64,000 nt of DNA from Gadus chalcogrammus (Eukaryota > Chordata > Actinopteri > Gadiformes > Gadidae). A program made the translations under genes and the position numbers. The notes under the pieces were generated by a model. It was not told the origin of the DNA, searched no databases, and was given only the letters and a program-made list of their open reading frames with translations. Every line of letters starts with the position of its first letter. Within the stretch, counting starts at the first letter, position 1. Where the stretch lies: contig NC_079415.1 in the NCBI RefSeq assembly GCF_026213295.1, forward strand, positions 34,810,136 to 34,874,135. The letters run 5' to 3'. Shown here in pieces: positions 14,336 through 26,157 of this stretch.

Positions 14336-14891
14336 AAAAGACAGCACTGTACAAAAAGAATTGTACAGTATTGTGCAAAAGGTGCAAGAACTATAGTCCT
14401 TGTTTGAGGTCAGAGATTACAGAGAGGGACGGTGTCTGACATTCTAAGGGAGGCGTTGCCACAGGCAGGAAAGATTTCCTGTGGCGCTCTGTGGTGCATC
14501 TGGGTGAGAGGAATCTCCTGCTGAAGGTGCTCCTCTGCAGGGCCAGTGTGTCATAGAGAGGGTGTGAGACATTGTCCAAGATGGACTGAAACCTGGACAG
14601 CATCCTCCTCTCTGCCACGGTCGTCAGGGTGTCCAGTTCCTCCCCCACAACATCACCGGCCCTCCTAATCAGTCTTTCAAGTCTGTTGGTGTCTGCAACC
14701 CTCATCCCACTGCCCCAGCATGTGACAGCGAAGAAGATTGCACTGGCTACAACAGACTCGTAAAACATCCTCTGCATCGTCCGGCAGATGTTAAAGGACC
14801 TCAGCCTCCTGAGGCAAAAGAGTCGGCTTTGGCCTTTTTTGTAGACAGCCTCTGCATTTCTAGACCAGTCCAACTTGTTATTAAAGTACAC
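13818..14891 (-). pseudogene. L2/CR1-type LINE, 3'-terminal fragment
   Basis: The minus frame from 14891 reads NNKLDWSRNAEAVYKKGQSR, then YESVVASAIFFAVTCWGSGM and SILDNVSHPLYDTL, the region downstream of RT in fish CR1/L2/Rex1-type LINEs. The 3' tail, CTGGGATTATTAAAGTATTT followed by ATCT repeats (13818-13865), is typical of these elements. The 5' end is truncated, as is usual for LINE insertions. Confidence 0.8.
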
Positions 14892-16258
<1,367 letters not shown>

Positions 16259-16740
16259 GGGGGGGTGTCTGGGTACTGTCCCTACCAAAGCTCAGACCAA
16301 ACCTACGCCCTTGAGTTTAGTGCAGTAGTGAACGAGTCTGGTTGTGTGTAATATATGTGTTTTATGTGTGTGTGGGCACACACAAGCTAAAGTCATTCAA
16401 ACGAATGTGCTTTATTTTTATCTCGCACTATTGGAGCAAGTTTACTCTCTTGCCTCCAACTACGAGATGGTTAGCGTCAGACCTTTCCTGCTCTCTGCTT
16501 TTTTAATTAATAAAAAATTATATTTGATAATTCACCGTTGCTAATTATAATTGACATGGAAAACAAAAGATTTTTTGCATTATTCCGGTAACTTGTCAAC
16601 CCCAGCGTCTTCGGTTGCTAAGCGACGTGACCGTCTTTGGCGGACTACTTCTCTGCTGATCAACACTACGAATGCTGGTTACTAATAAATTGGAAAAAGA
16701 CACACCATGAAGTTATTTTTTTCTTTGAGGCAAGTAGCCG

Positions 16741-16872
16741 TGTAATAAGCGGGATGATGTAGAACGTCGCCGTCATTATCGAAAATAAGCCCCTTCAGAG
16801 CGAAGCCCTGTTCGCCCCGTCGGGGCTTATTTTCCCGATAATGACCGGCGTTCTACACATTATCCCTTACAT
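16741..16872. mobile_element. Palindromic MITE
   Basis: Arms of about 50 bp pair around a short centre: CATTATCGAAAATAAGCCCC on the left and GGGGCTTATTTTCCCGATAA on the right, with GTAGAACG and CGTTCTAC further out. It could extrude a hairpin. No clear target duplication was seen. Confidence 0.65.
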
Positions 16873-17300
16873 GTCTGTTGTTAAAGCACAGCTGTGCCTT
16901 GTTGAGGCAAAAACTTAACTTAACCCTCATAGGGTGTTCGTGTTTTTGTTACACAGGAGGTGCTGCTGGGTCTGGTGGACCCATTGCCTTTTAATTCAAC
17001 ATACTCAAGCTTTTTTTTTTAAATACCCACCAGATGGTTACTTCATCCCAATTGCAAGTAATATAAACAACACATATGTTAAATTTGTTCACTTTACCTT
17101 TGTTAAATAACATTTATGAATAGAGGTGCCACTCGTTTTTGTTTCTTTTTGTATTAAAATGCAACTAAATAAGGAAATGCCTCATAAAACAGGCATAACT
17201 GGGAAATAATCAACATCATTAGAAATTGAAACATACTCAATAACATCTGTCTGAACAACACATTAAAGCCTTTGAACACGGCCATTATACGTATATCAGA

Positions 17301-18034
17301 CTATACCACACATGAGGGGCAGAGTCTCACTGTGTGTGTATTGCATATGTATTTTTTGCACTGGTTGCATGTATATTGTGTTTTTCTGTCCATCATGGGT
17401 CCACACACTTCACAGCGTTTCTTTTTGGCTGACGGGCTGGTCCTACATCTGGCTGCTTGCGGGTTGTTCCTGGGGCTGGCTGCTTGCGGGTTGTTCCTGG
17501 GGCTGGCTGCTTGCGGGTTGTTCCTGGGGCTGGCTGCTTGCGGGTTGTTCCTGGGGCTGGCTGCTTGCGGGTTGGTCCTGGGGCTGGCTGCTTGCGGGTT
17601 GTTCCTGGGCCTGGCTGCTCGCGGGTTGGTCCTGGGGCTGGCTGCTCGCGGGTTGGTCCTGGGGCTGGCTGCTTGCGGGTTGGTCCTGGGGCTGGCTTCT
17701 TGCGGGTTGGTCCTGGGGTTGGCTGCTCGCGGGCTGGTCCTGGCTGCTCACGGGATGGTCCTGGGGCTGGCTGCTTGCGGGCTGGTCCTGCCTGCTCACG
17801 GGATGGTCCTGGGGCTTGCTGCTCGCAGGCTTGTCCTGGCTGCTGAAGGGCTAGTCCTGAGGCTCTTTTACGTTTCGGAGCTGGCTGATGCTCATCCTCC
17901 TCTTCAAACTCGGTGTCAGACTCTGAAATGTTATCCTCACTTTCCGAAACTATTTCCTCTGCATCACCATCAAAACTCTCTGTCCCTTCAAATATCAACT
18001 GTAAGGCAGTCTGAACAGAGAATCGCTTTGCCAT
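17301..18034 (-). pseudogene. piggyBac transposase remnant: N terminus, 9-residue repeats, C-terminal zinc domain
   Basis: The start at 18034 opens MAKRFSVQTALQLI, followed by an acidic stretch (SESEDNISESDTEFEEEDE), as in fish PGBD4-like proteins. The middle, where the DDD catalytic domain should be, is replaced by about 15 nine-residue repeats of the QPAPGTTRK type. One base out of frame, the C-terminal cysteine-rich domain follows: KKKRCEVCGP, then YTCNQCKKYIC and LCPSC, to TAG at 17301-17303. With no catalytic core and a frameshift it cannot be an active transposase. Confidence 0.82.
17449..17865. repeat. 27-bp coding minisatellite inside the piggyBac remnant
   Basis: About 15 units of the GGCTGGCTGCTTGCGGGTTG type followed by TTCCTGG. 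Because 27 is divisible by three, the minus frame stays open through the array. Variants include GGTCCTGG endings and CTCG in place of CTTG. Confidence 0.9.
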
Positions 18035-18195
18035 CTTGATCAGTTGTGGTATGGAACAACGCTGACAGAGCTTTTTCATAGTGTCAGGTCCCCAAGCTTG
18101 ATAGTGTTGGGTGCTCCAATTTTGCAACCTTGTGCGGGAACAGTGGGTGCACACTGTGGGTGCTCACACCAAGGGCCCATTCACCTGCTTTACTC

Positions 18196-18216
18196 TTTCC
18201 CCCTCTCTCTTTCCCC

Positions 18217-18306
<90 letters not shown>

Positions 18307-18325
18307 CACACTCACACACACACAG
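18196..18325. repeat. (CT)n-(CA)n microsatellite inside the piggyBac element
   Basis: A short TC-rich tract passes into a CA run of about 90 bases with a few CT interruptions near its end. Confidence 0.93.
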
Positions 18326-18601
18326 AGAGGAAGAAGGGAAAATTAGGGTGCACAGAACCTGTGATTTCCACACTTAAACTAGCTCCGGGTCCACTGGACC
18401 CGAACACCCTGTGTGTAATATAAATGTGATGGGGGGGTATACAGGGGGGGGTCATTGAAAATGTTTTCTGATTCATGTTCCTCACAGAAAATGAGCCAAA
18501 GCCAATGAATCTTAGTTCAAAAAAAGAATTATTTGTATCACTTTTATAAAGCTAAAAACTGAAAACGGGTCCCACAGACCCGAACACCTTATAAGGGTTA
18601 A

Positions 18602-19262
18602 ACCTAAATAAATGGATGATGGTGAATACTTGTGGCGCAGAGTAAAAACTACACATTTTACCAGTTATGTTCAAAATATAGTTATAATATCGTATATCGC
18701 CATTCGAACAAAAAACATTGAGACATGAGTTTTGGTTCATCTCGCCCAGCCCAACATGCAGCCCCTGTGGATTTTTCTTTTTTCCCACAATCGACTTTGC
18801 TATTTCTATGCAGTTTCACACACTTGAACAATCTATGACATCATGATCTTTAAATTAGGCTAATTGTTTGCATGTCTGTGCTCTGTATAGCCTATGTGTG
18901 TGTAAGCTTATGTTACAGTTCCGACCTCCCTAGGTACGTCAAAATAGCAACACCAACTGCGCTATCCACTATCGCACGCTAGGGCACAATTCTTGCAGTC
19001 ATTTGCGCAACTGCTTAATCGATCTGTAAGATAGCACCATGTATCATTTGCGCCAAAACACGCCTCTGCTTTTCGCCGACACGCCTCTCAGGGCGCAAGT
19101 TTAGTGGCGAGAGTTTGCTGCGGGGGGAAGTCAGCTTAGCGCCGGGTGCAAACTAGCAACGATACATGAATTGGTCTAGAAAGTCAATTGCGCTGGGTGC
19201 AAGATAGGGCCCAATGTGAGACTTATGCATTTCCAACTTCAATGTGGAGACAATCTTTCTTC
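18602..19262. other. Intergenic, probable MITE-like sequence
   Basis: GGGCACAATTCTTGCAGTCA near 18982 and its weak inverted counterpart ending GTGCAAGATAGGGCCCAA near 19214 suggest an old short inverted-repeat element. No gene was recognised. Confidence 0.35.
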
Positions 19263-19550
19263 TTTGGGGGTAAATGGTTTGATCCAGATATTTAGGGTTA
19301 TAGTTGAGGTATTAGGTCAAATGGTTTGATCCAGATATTTAGGGTTATTGTGGGGGTTTCAGGTTAAGTTGTTTCATCCAGATATGCAGGGTTTAAGTGG
19401 GGGTATCAGGTTCAATGGTTTGATCCAGATATGTAGGGTTTAAGTGGGGGTATCAGGTTCAATGGTTTGATCCAGATATGTAGGGTTTAAGTGGGGGTAT
19501 CAGGTTAAATGGTTTGATCCAGATATGTAGGGTTATTGTCGGTTATCAGT
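19263..19550 (+). repeat. Dispersed 47-bp minisatellite, copy 2
   Basis: About six units with the GGTTTGATCCAGATATG core, same orientation as at 11946-12330. It lies directly upstream of the NLR locus A promoter region. Confidence 0.9.
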
Positions 19551-19557
19551 TAGTAAA

Positions 19558-20094
19558 TGTATGGATGCATTGTTATTCGTCAAAGATGCTATTGAAGATT
19601 CCTGCTGTGTAGAATGCTACGTGTTAGACTGTGGGCATTGGGGATCGAACCCAGAACCTTCCAGCCTGGAGTCAAGCATCAAGTGACGTTAATAATGATA
19701 ATGAATGAGGTTTCATCTGATTTAGGATTTGTTCTGAATCACAAGTGTCCTATGGTGACTTTAAAGGTACTTAGGACAGAATGGACAGTTGTTATATTTG
19801 TAGGGCAGCATTATGATTACATTATTTAGAAAGGAAGACGGCCATCTTGGTTAGTGAAGGTGTTTAGACGTCATATTGTACTGGGTCTTTTTCTTTGCAA
19901 GCATGCATCATTCTGCCGTAGTGTAGGCCTACTCTATATCTGAGAGCATTACTCGTAGCCTCTCGCCCGAAGAGAGCAGATACAACAGCCCCCTTTGACC
20001 GGAAATACGCAGCTCATATTAAAGCAGAGAATAAACACTGAGTGGCCGTAGAAGCTTTATGGAGTCGCGTTTGTGTCCAGGTCTCCAGTCTACT
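19558..20094 (+). promoter_or_regulatory. NLR locus A upstream module and promoter region
   Basis: Matches the sequence upstream of NLR gene B (50830-51099 plus 52623-52800, and 54540-54660). It includes a B-box-like tRNA/SINE segment (GGGGATCGAACCC, about 19639). Just upstream of the start exon are GACCGGAAATACGCAGCTCA and CATATTAAAG, where locus B has CATATAAAAG, so the TATA box here is weakened. ACCGGAAAT could be an ETS site (inference). Confidence 0.55.
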
Positions 20095-20390
20095 ATGGAT
20101 GAGGAGAGACGGGAGGGGGGTCCTACCTCTAAGACCGCTCTGTCTGGGGAACATGGCCACCAGAGCAAAGCTAAGAGGTAAGAAGAGGATCTCTCTGTCT
20201 GTGACTGGTGTCCATCTCAGAGCTCAGCAGTGAAGACTCCATCATTAGTCTGACATCTGTGCATGTGTTGAAGCCCAGAGCAGCAGAAGAGAGCAGACTC
20301 TCCTGGACCCAGCTGTGTCTCCATGAAGAGTGACCACTCGATGGGTATACCTCCTAACCTTCAAGATGGACGCCCCTCTGGAGAGGAGAG
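20095..20390 (+). CDS. NLR locus A: start exon and first N-terminal repeat exon
   Basis: ATG at 20095 opens [20 protein letters not shown] and continues to SKAK, spliced at 20177 in phase 2. The acceptor at 20271-20273 (GTTGAAG) leads to the second exon, 20274-20390: [20 protein letters not shown], then HSMGIPP and DGRPSGEE, with a donor at 20391. Both match the N-terminal exons of NLR gene B and of the teleost NLRC3-like family. Locus B has three such repeat exons and locus A only this one, followed by a huge (TG)n array. The exon is intact, but with no NACHT exon downstream the locus is probably not a functional receptor. Confidence 0.75.
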
Positions 20391-20482
20391 GTAGGAGTTT
20401 CAAACAAACAATGAAAACGGGCCGTGTCATTGTTATAAGACTAAATCAATACTTATGTTTACAAGTCGGGACATTTTTAATT

Positions 20483-21072
<590 letters not shown>

Positions 21073-21249
21073 TAATCAGCAAAGAGCAAATGTAGATTCA
21101 GGATTCATTTGATTGATTCAAACTGTTCTCAGGTAGCACACAATGTCATCTCCTTCTCCACCTCTAGAGGGAGCCCTGACACAAGGAGGCACACGCTCTA
21201 CTAAATGCAGTGATATAAAGTGTGTTAACAGAAGATAAAAACTAGATCT

Positions 21250-21250
<1 letters not shown>

Positions 21251-21342
<92 letters not shown>

Positions 21343-21430
21343 CCTACCTACCTACCTACCTACCTACCTCCCTACCTACCTACCTACCTACCTACCTACC
21401 TACCTACCTACCTACCTACCTACCTACCTA
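21251..21430. repeat. Three adjacent tetranucleotide microsatellites
   Basis: (GGCA)n, then (GACA)n, then (CTAC)n lie directly side by side, with one CTCC interruption in the last block. Confidence 0.95.
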
Positions 21431-21925
21431 TTGGCCAAGAAGAAGAGTTGAGGAAGAAATGGTTGGATTGAACCTTCATTCATGGCCCGGGAACCACGGG
21501 CACCGCGGCCTGGGCAACGCGGACACCGCGAAAACAGATCGCGCGCAAAGGCCTAATTAGGCCTATATATTTTGTGTTTGAAATGCAACGGCCTTTTCGT
21601 GGAGACTATGCTCAGAGCAGCTGGAACTGAACAACAGCAAGAGGAAGGGGGAAAAAGGGCTATGAAACTAAATTGATTTTTTTTTTTTGCTATCGGCCAT
21701 GTTTGATTGTGTTGTGATGGTTATTGAACTGTTAACCCGCGAACTTGGGTTACGTTAATCAGCGTTTATTCACCCAAAAAAATAAAAACAATGAAAGTTT
21801 AAAATCTCCCCCCAAAAATGGAATCACTGTCCCTGCGCCCCCCTAGGTTGTGCGAACGCCCCCCAGGGGGCGGTACAGCCCCCCAGGGGGCGCTACCGCC
21901 CCTGTTGAGAAACCATTCTCTAACT
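21431..21925. other. Non-coding stretch where the NLR NACHT exon would be expected
   Basis: No NACHT or FISNA remnant is visible here or elsewhere between 20390 and 23413. It ends with the first copy of the hAT target duplication (CTCTAACT, 21918-21925). Confidence 0.5.
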
Positions 21926-23042
21926 CAGTGATCCTCACTATTTTTTTGACAAGAGCCATATTGGCATTGCAAAATCAAAAGGAGAGCCACTTTTATGACA
22001 ACATGCTAAGTCACCTTTGCAAATGTGCATTTCTTCATATAAATTGGTGTTACGTCCCAGACTTAAGGGGATGAGGGGAGTTGTTGTCAAAGTCTGTGAA
22101 CAGTATTTCTGCTGAAGCCAAAAAACTGTCTTTCACTATTTCTGAGTCGGAGAAAGGTTTTTTAGCCCGCGCCAGAATCCACGCTATCTCATAAGATGCC
22201 TCTGTTAAGCGCTCTGCAGTGGAGGTTGTGCGGTGGATTAGATTTTGCTGCTCACACAGTGAAGCAGTGAGCTGTGCAGTTTTCTTAATTCTTAGTTCAC
22301 TGCCAGGCGGGTAAATTTCATTGAATTTTGGATGCGCCGTTTTGAAATGGCGCTCCAGATTGCTTCGTTTGAAACCGACACGGGTTTGTTTGCAAATCAA
22401 ACATAGAGGGTTCATACCGTGCAAAACAAACAGGAATTCGTCCGTCCACTTCTCTTACTTCTATTTTCTGTGCTCATCTTGTATGCTTCTTATTTTTCGT
22501 TTTTTAATTACACCTGCCGTTTCTCTGCCCGTCCCCTCACCGATGTCTTCCTGCTGATTTTTGTCCTCAGACTTATTTCCCTCATCCACTCCACTAGCAA
22601 CACTGTCTGTCTGTTCGTCTGGTTTTTGAGTTCTTTTCTGTCCCTTTTTTATTAAAAACCGGTCCATTTCGTATTTCAGCTAGCAAGCGGAGCGTGCGGA
22701 GCTAGCGGAACTTACGTAGCCCGCCTTTAAATTTTGAGCGGTCACGTGTTGTAAACAATGCCACACGCTTGCGGGCTGCGTTGCCAGGTTTGACAGGTTG
22801 ACAATTCCCCCTTTAGGGATCACCATTAAGGCTTAATACTTTTAATTTCTCCTTCATTATTTGGGTGAAGGGACAAGTATAATTCAGATGTTTGCGTTTT
22901 TGTAGTGCAATGTTGTACGTTTATGAAGCACATTTGAAAAAATGTATTGGCTGTGTTACCACATAGGAAGCTACCATGCGAGCCACCAATTATAGCTTGA
23001 CGAGCCGCATGTGACTCGTGAGCCGCGCAATGAGTAACGCTG
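21926..23042 (-). mobile_element. hAT element (ZBED/Charlie-like)
   Basis: An 8-bp duplication, CTCTAACT, lies at 21918-21925 and 23043-23050. The ends are CAGTGATCCTCACT and, on the other strand, CAGCGTTACTCAT, hAT-like with a CAG start. The 1,117-bp body contains only the N-terminal part of a transposase. The right flank matches the paralogous NLR intron at the window's end. Confidence 0.82.
22050..22667 (-). pseudogene. hAT transposase N-terminal fragment with BED zinc finger
   Basis: The frame starts MDRFLIKKGQKRT (22667), then two stops (TAG and TAA, near 22460) interrupt it. It continues in the same frame as EKWTDEFLFVLHGMNPLCLI, CKQTRVGFKRSNLERHF and KTAHPKF, a BED-type C2HC/C2H2 finger as in ZBED5/SCAND3-like hAT proteins. 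ILARAKKPFSDSEIVKDSFL follows. The catalytic RNase H-like fold and the dimerisation domain are missing. Confidence 0.8.
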
Positions 23043-23180
23043 CTCTAACTGAACAATATCTCATTGAGTTGTAGCTATTGAGAAAGGAGCATTTGTTTAA
23101 GACCCTGTTTCACATCCAAGTGAAGGAACTTCTGCTGTCTGTGATGATGTCATCTCCCCACTTCCTCTTCCTGTTCTCAG

Positions 23181-23224
23181 ACTCTCAGGGTGACACAGTT
23201 TTGTCTCCATGAAGTATCAATAAA
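23181..23224 (+). other. Possible alternative terminal exon with poly(A) signal, NLR locus A
   Basis: A good acceptor (CTTCCTCTTCCTGTTCTCAG) is followed by ACTCTCAGGGTGA, which after a phase-2 LRR exon would read RLSG-stop. AATAAA follows at 23219-23224. The same arrangement is conserved at 63889-63932. Confidence 0.4.
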
Positions 23225-23305
23225 GCTTATCCTCCAAATGTATTGAATACACTTTATAAATGTGGTTACTTTAGTACAAACTGCTCTCAACCAGATACAA
23301 TAAAT

Positions 23306-23412
<107 letters not shown>

Positions 23413-23586
23413 CTTGTCTGGCTGCCTGGTCACACAGGAAGGCTGTGCTTCTCTGGCCTCAGCTCTGAGCTCCAACCCCTCCCATCTGAGAGAGCTGGAC
23501 CTGAGCTACAATCACCCAGGAGACTCTGGAGCTGCGCTGCTCTCTGCTGGACTGGAGGATCCACGCTGGAGACTGGACACTCTCAG
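23413..23586 (+). CDS. NLR locus A: LRR exon
   Basis: A 174-bp exon, same length and phase as the four LRR exons of gene B. It encodes LSGCLVTQEGCASLASALSS, then HLRELDLSYNHPGDSGAALL and DTLR at the donor (GTATGG at 23587). It is the usual 58-residue ribonuclease-inhibitor-type unit. Its acceptor has only TG repeats upstream, which may weaken splicing. Confidence 0.85.
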
Positions 23587-23762
23587 GTATGGAGAGGACA
23601 GCTCACCACTCAGGGACAAAGTCTCCTACAAGGATTCAAGCCGCTGCTAGATGAAGTGGTTTGAAGAGGCAGCTGTCACTCATGTTGTGTAGAACGTGAT
23701 GAGACAGCAGATGATGAAGGTGAATGTTCCAACATGCTGCTCTCACTTTCATTCCCCCCCAG

Positions 23763-23809
23763 TGTGGAGCACGGTGGAGTGTTGAGGCTGAAAACAGCTC
23801 TACAGAGAT
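23763..23809 (+). CDS. NLR locus A: linker exon before B30.2
   Basis: A 47-bp exon between AG (23761-23762) and GT (23810), encoding SVEHGGVLRLKTALQR in the phase that joins the LRR exon to the B30.2 exon. This short linker is standard in teleost NLRs with a C-terminal B30.2. Confidence 0.75.
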
Positions 23810-24007
23810 GTAAGTGTCTGTTTGATTCATCACATCACACACTCACTATTGAGGTGGAAAGTCCATCCACACAGCAGGAAGTGAGATCACTTCCTACTGG
23901 GAATGAAGATGATGGCTGACATCATGTATCTTACGTATATTAATACTGTCCACAATCACAGTTAAAACTGCTTGTATAAAACCCAGCAGGTATTACATTG
24001 TTACATT

Positions 24008-24235
24008 GAGGGGGGGCGACCAGGCTGAGGGGGAGGGGGGATGAAGGGGCTGAGGGGGGCGGTGAGGGGGAGGGGGGATGAAGGGGCTGAGGGGGAGGGG
24101 TGAGGGTGAGGGGGGGGCTGAGGGGGAGGGGTACGGGGGAGGGGGAGGGGGGATGAAGGGGCTGAGGGGGAGGGGGGGTGATGGGGCTGAGGGGGGGGCT
24201 GAGGGGGAGGGGGGGGATGAGGATGAAGAGCGGTT
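24008..24235. repeat. G-rich minisatellite (GGGGGAGGGG, GGGATGAAGGGGCTGA units)
   Basis: Irregular units on a strongly G-biased strand, ending about 30 bases before the B30.2 acceptor. Many runs of four or more G make G-quadruplexes possible in the RNA or DNA. Confidence 0.85.
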
Positions 24236-24266
24236 CAGCAGCTCATCATGTCTGGTTCTCCCTCAG

Positions 24267-24916
24267 ATGCCTGTGACCTCACCCTGGACCCCAACACGGC
24301 CCACAGACTCCTCTCTCTGTCTGAGGACAACAGGAAGGTGACGCGGGTTGGAGAGGACCAGTCGTATCCGGATCACCCAGAGAGATTTGACTCCCAGCTC
24401 CAGGTGTTGGGTAGAGAGGCTCTGACACGCTGTTACTGGGAGGTAGAGTGGGAAGGACGGGTTGATATAGGAGTGACATACAGAGGAATCACAAGGAGAG
24501 GAGCGGGTGGTGACAGCGAGCTTGGACGGAACAACAAGTCCTGGGTTCTTTATTGTTCTGATGATCGTTACTATGCCCAGTACAACGGTAGACAGGCAGC
24601 CCTCCTTCTCCGCCCCGCTGGCACCACCAGAGTAGGAGTGTATCTGGACCGGCCTGCTGGCTCTCTGTCCTTCTATAGAGTGTCCCCAGGTGGAGGAGGG
24701 TCCTCAGACACACTGACACACCTCCACACCTTCTGCGCCTCCTTCACCGAGGAGGACCTCCTCCCGGGGGTGGGGGTATGGGTATGGGGGTTACGGGGGC
24801 TACCAGCATTAAGGGGGTTGTTTGTACGGGGGCTACCGGGGGATTGGAGGCTGCTCAACGCATTCTTAGCAACGCATTCGGGGGCCGTCTCCTCAGCGTC
24901 TCTGTGTAAGTTATAG
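24267..24916 (+). CDS. NLR locus A: terminal PRY-SPRY (B30.2) exon
   Basis: Joined to the linker exon it reads YACDLTLDPNTAHRLLSLSE, then RFDSQLQVLGREALTRCYWE, VDIGVTYRGI, NKSWVLYCSDD, RVGVYLDRPAGSLSFYRVSP and LHTFCASFTEEDLLPGVGVW, to TAG at 24914-24916. The motif order is that of an intact B30.2. The last strand is unusual: about 30 extra residues (WGLRGLPALRGLFVRGLPGD and on) sit between PGVGVWV and the terminal SSASLCKL, where family members normally have a few residues. The insert derives from a GGGGGCTACC-type repeat. It stays in frame but may disturb the fold. Confidence 0.85.
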
Positions 24917-24985
24917 ACACACACAGGACCTCCTCCCGGGGGTCTGGTTATGGGGGGTCAGCGAGGCGGCGCTTCTCTCTCTTTA

Positions 24986-24988
<3 letters not shown>

Positions 24989-25032
<44 letters not shown>

Positions 25033-25044
25033 ACCCCTCTCCCC

Positions 25045-25133
<89 letters not shown>

Positions 25134-25185
25134 CGTGTGTGTATGGGTGTGTGTGTGTGTGTGTTTGTATGTGTGTGTGTTAGCA
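24989..25185. repeat. (CT)n and (TG)n microsatellites
   Basis: CT run about 24989-25032, then TG run from about 25050 with interruptions to about 25180. Confidence 0.95.
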
Positions 25186-25802
25186 TGCGTGCAGGCGTTC
25201 GATTGCCTGGTAACCATGGTTACTAATATTCATACTGGTTTCAATAATACAGTTGATAGTATTTCCCATCTTTGCTGAGCAAGAGTTTTGTTCTAAAGTT
25301 AAGTGATTGAAACAAATAAAAGCCCGGGCTATGGAAGTGTTACGGTACCACTGTCATGCACATACCCGATGTCAAGTGGACCGGGTTGAAATCACTGCGG
25401 GTCTCTCTTCTTATATGAATGAATGAATGAATGATCTTTATCGTCAAAATACAGGTACAGGTACAGGTAAATCGAAATTTGGGAGAGCTCCCCCCTGGTG
25501 CTTAAAGAAGAGAGGACAAGGAACATACATAAACAATATATACAGTATGATAAATAAAAAATAAATAAAACACTTATATATCTAACTAAAACTAACACAT
25601 CTAATATAAATCTAACTAAATCTGAGTTAAAGTGCAGTTGAATGACTTGAAAAAACAGTCCTTAGAAAAATAAATAAATATTTAATATAATAATATAAAT
25701 AAATAGATGAATAAATAGATAAATAAATAGATTGTTCGAAGGGAATTGCACAGTTCCCCAATAGCTGCCACATGTTATGGGCGTGTGCGTGATAGTACAA
25801 GG

Positions 25803-26125
25803 TCAGGTGTTGGCAACGTTCAACGCCTGTATGGCCCTGGGGTAGAAACTAGATACAAGTCTGTTTGTCCGTGCAGCCATAGTCCTGAACCGCTTCCCTG
25901 AGCGCAGCAGCACAAAGTGTTCGTTACCCGGGTGGGTTGGATCCTTGGAGATCTTGGTAGCCTTCTTGAGGCAGCGGGTGTTGTACAGTTCCTCCAGAGA
26001 GGGGAGAGGGCAGCCGATGATCTTCTGGGCCGAGTTAACGACCCGCTGTAGTGCCTTCCTCTCTGCAGCTGTGCAACTGGAGAACCACACGCAGATACTG
26101 AACAGCGGTAGAAGGTCACAAGCAA
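25803..26125 (-). pseudogene. LINE C-terminal region in shifted frames
   Basis: Two frames share the homology: LLVTFYRCSVSACGS, then, shifted, WFSSCTAAERKALQRVVNSA, PSLEELYNTRCLKKATKI and KRFRTMAARTNRLVSSFYPR. This is the usual post-RT tail of fish CR1/L2-type LINEs. Confidence 0.8.
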
Positions 26126-26157
26126 CTCCTCCCTAAGGTGGTAGTTCCTGAGGACTC

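Larger units (their letters stand above)
16924..18597 (-). mobile_element. piggyBac element, internally deleted
   Basis: Flanked by TTAA at 16920-16923 and 18598-18601. Terminal inverted repeats are CCCTCATAGGGTGTTCG and, on the other strand, CCCTTATAAGGTGTTCG. Short subterminal palindromes such as GGGTCTGGTGGACCC (about 16970) and GGGTCCACTGGACCC (about 18383) lie inside the ends. At 1,674 bp it is shorter than autonomous elements because the catalytic region is missing. Confidence 0.88.

Noticed and set aside
13850..14387. Met-Tyr-Val-Cys repeat frames
   Set aside because: Translation of the (CATA)n tract in a LINE 3' UTR.
17312..17854. Plus-strand Trp-Ser-rich and Leu-Gly-rich frames
   Set aside because: Antisense translation of the 27-bp repeats; the minus strand has the piggyBac N- and C-terminal homology.
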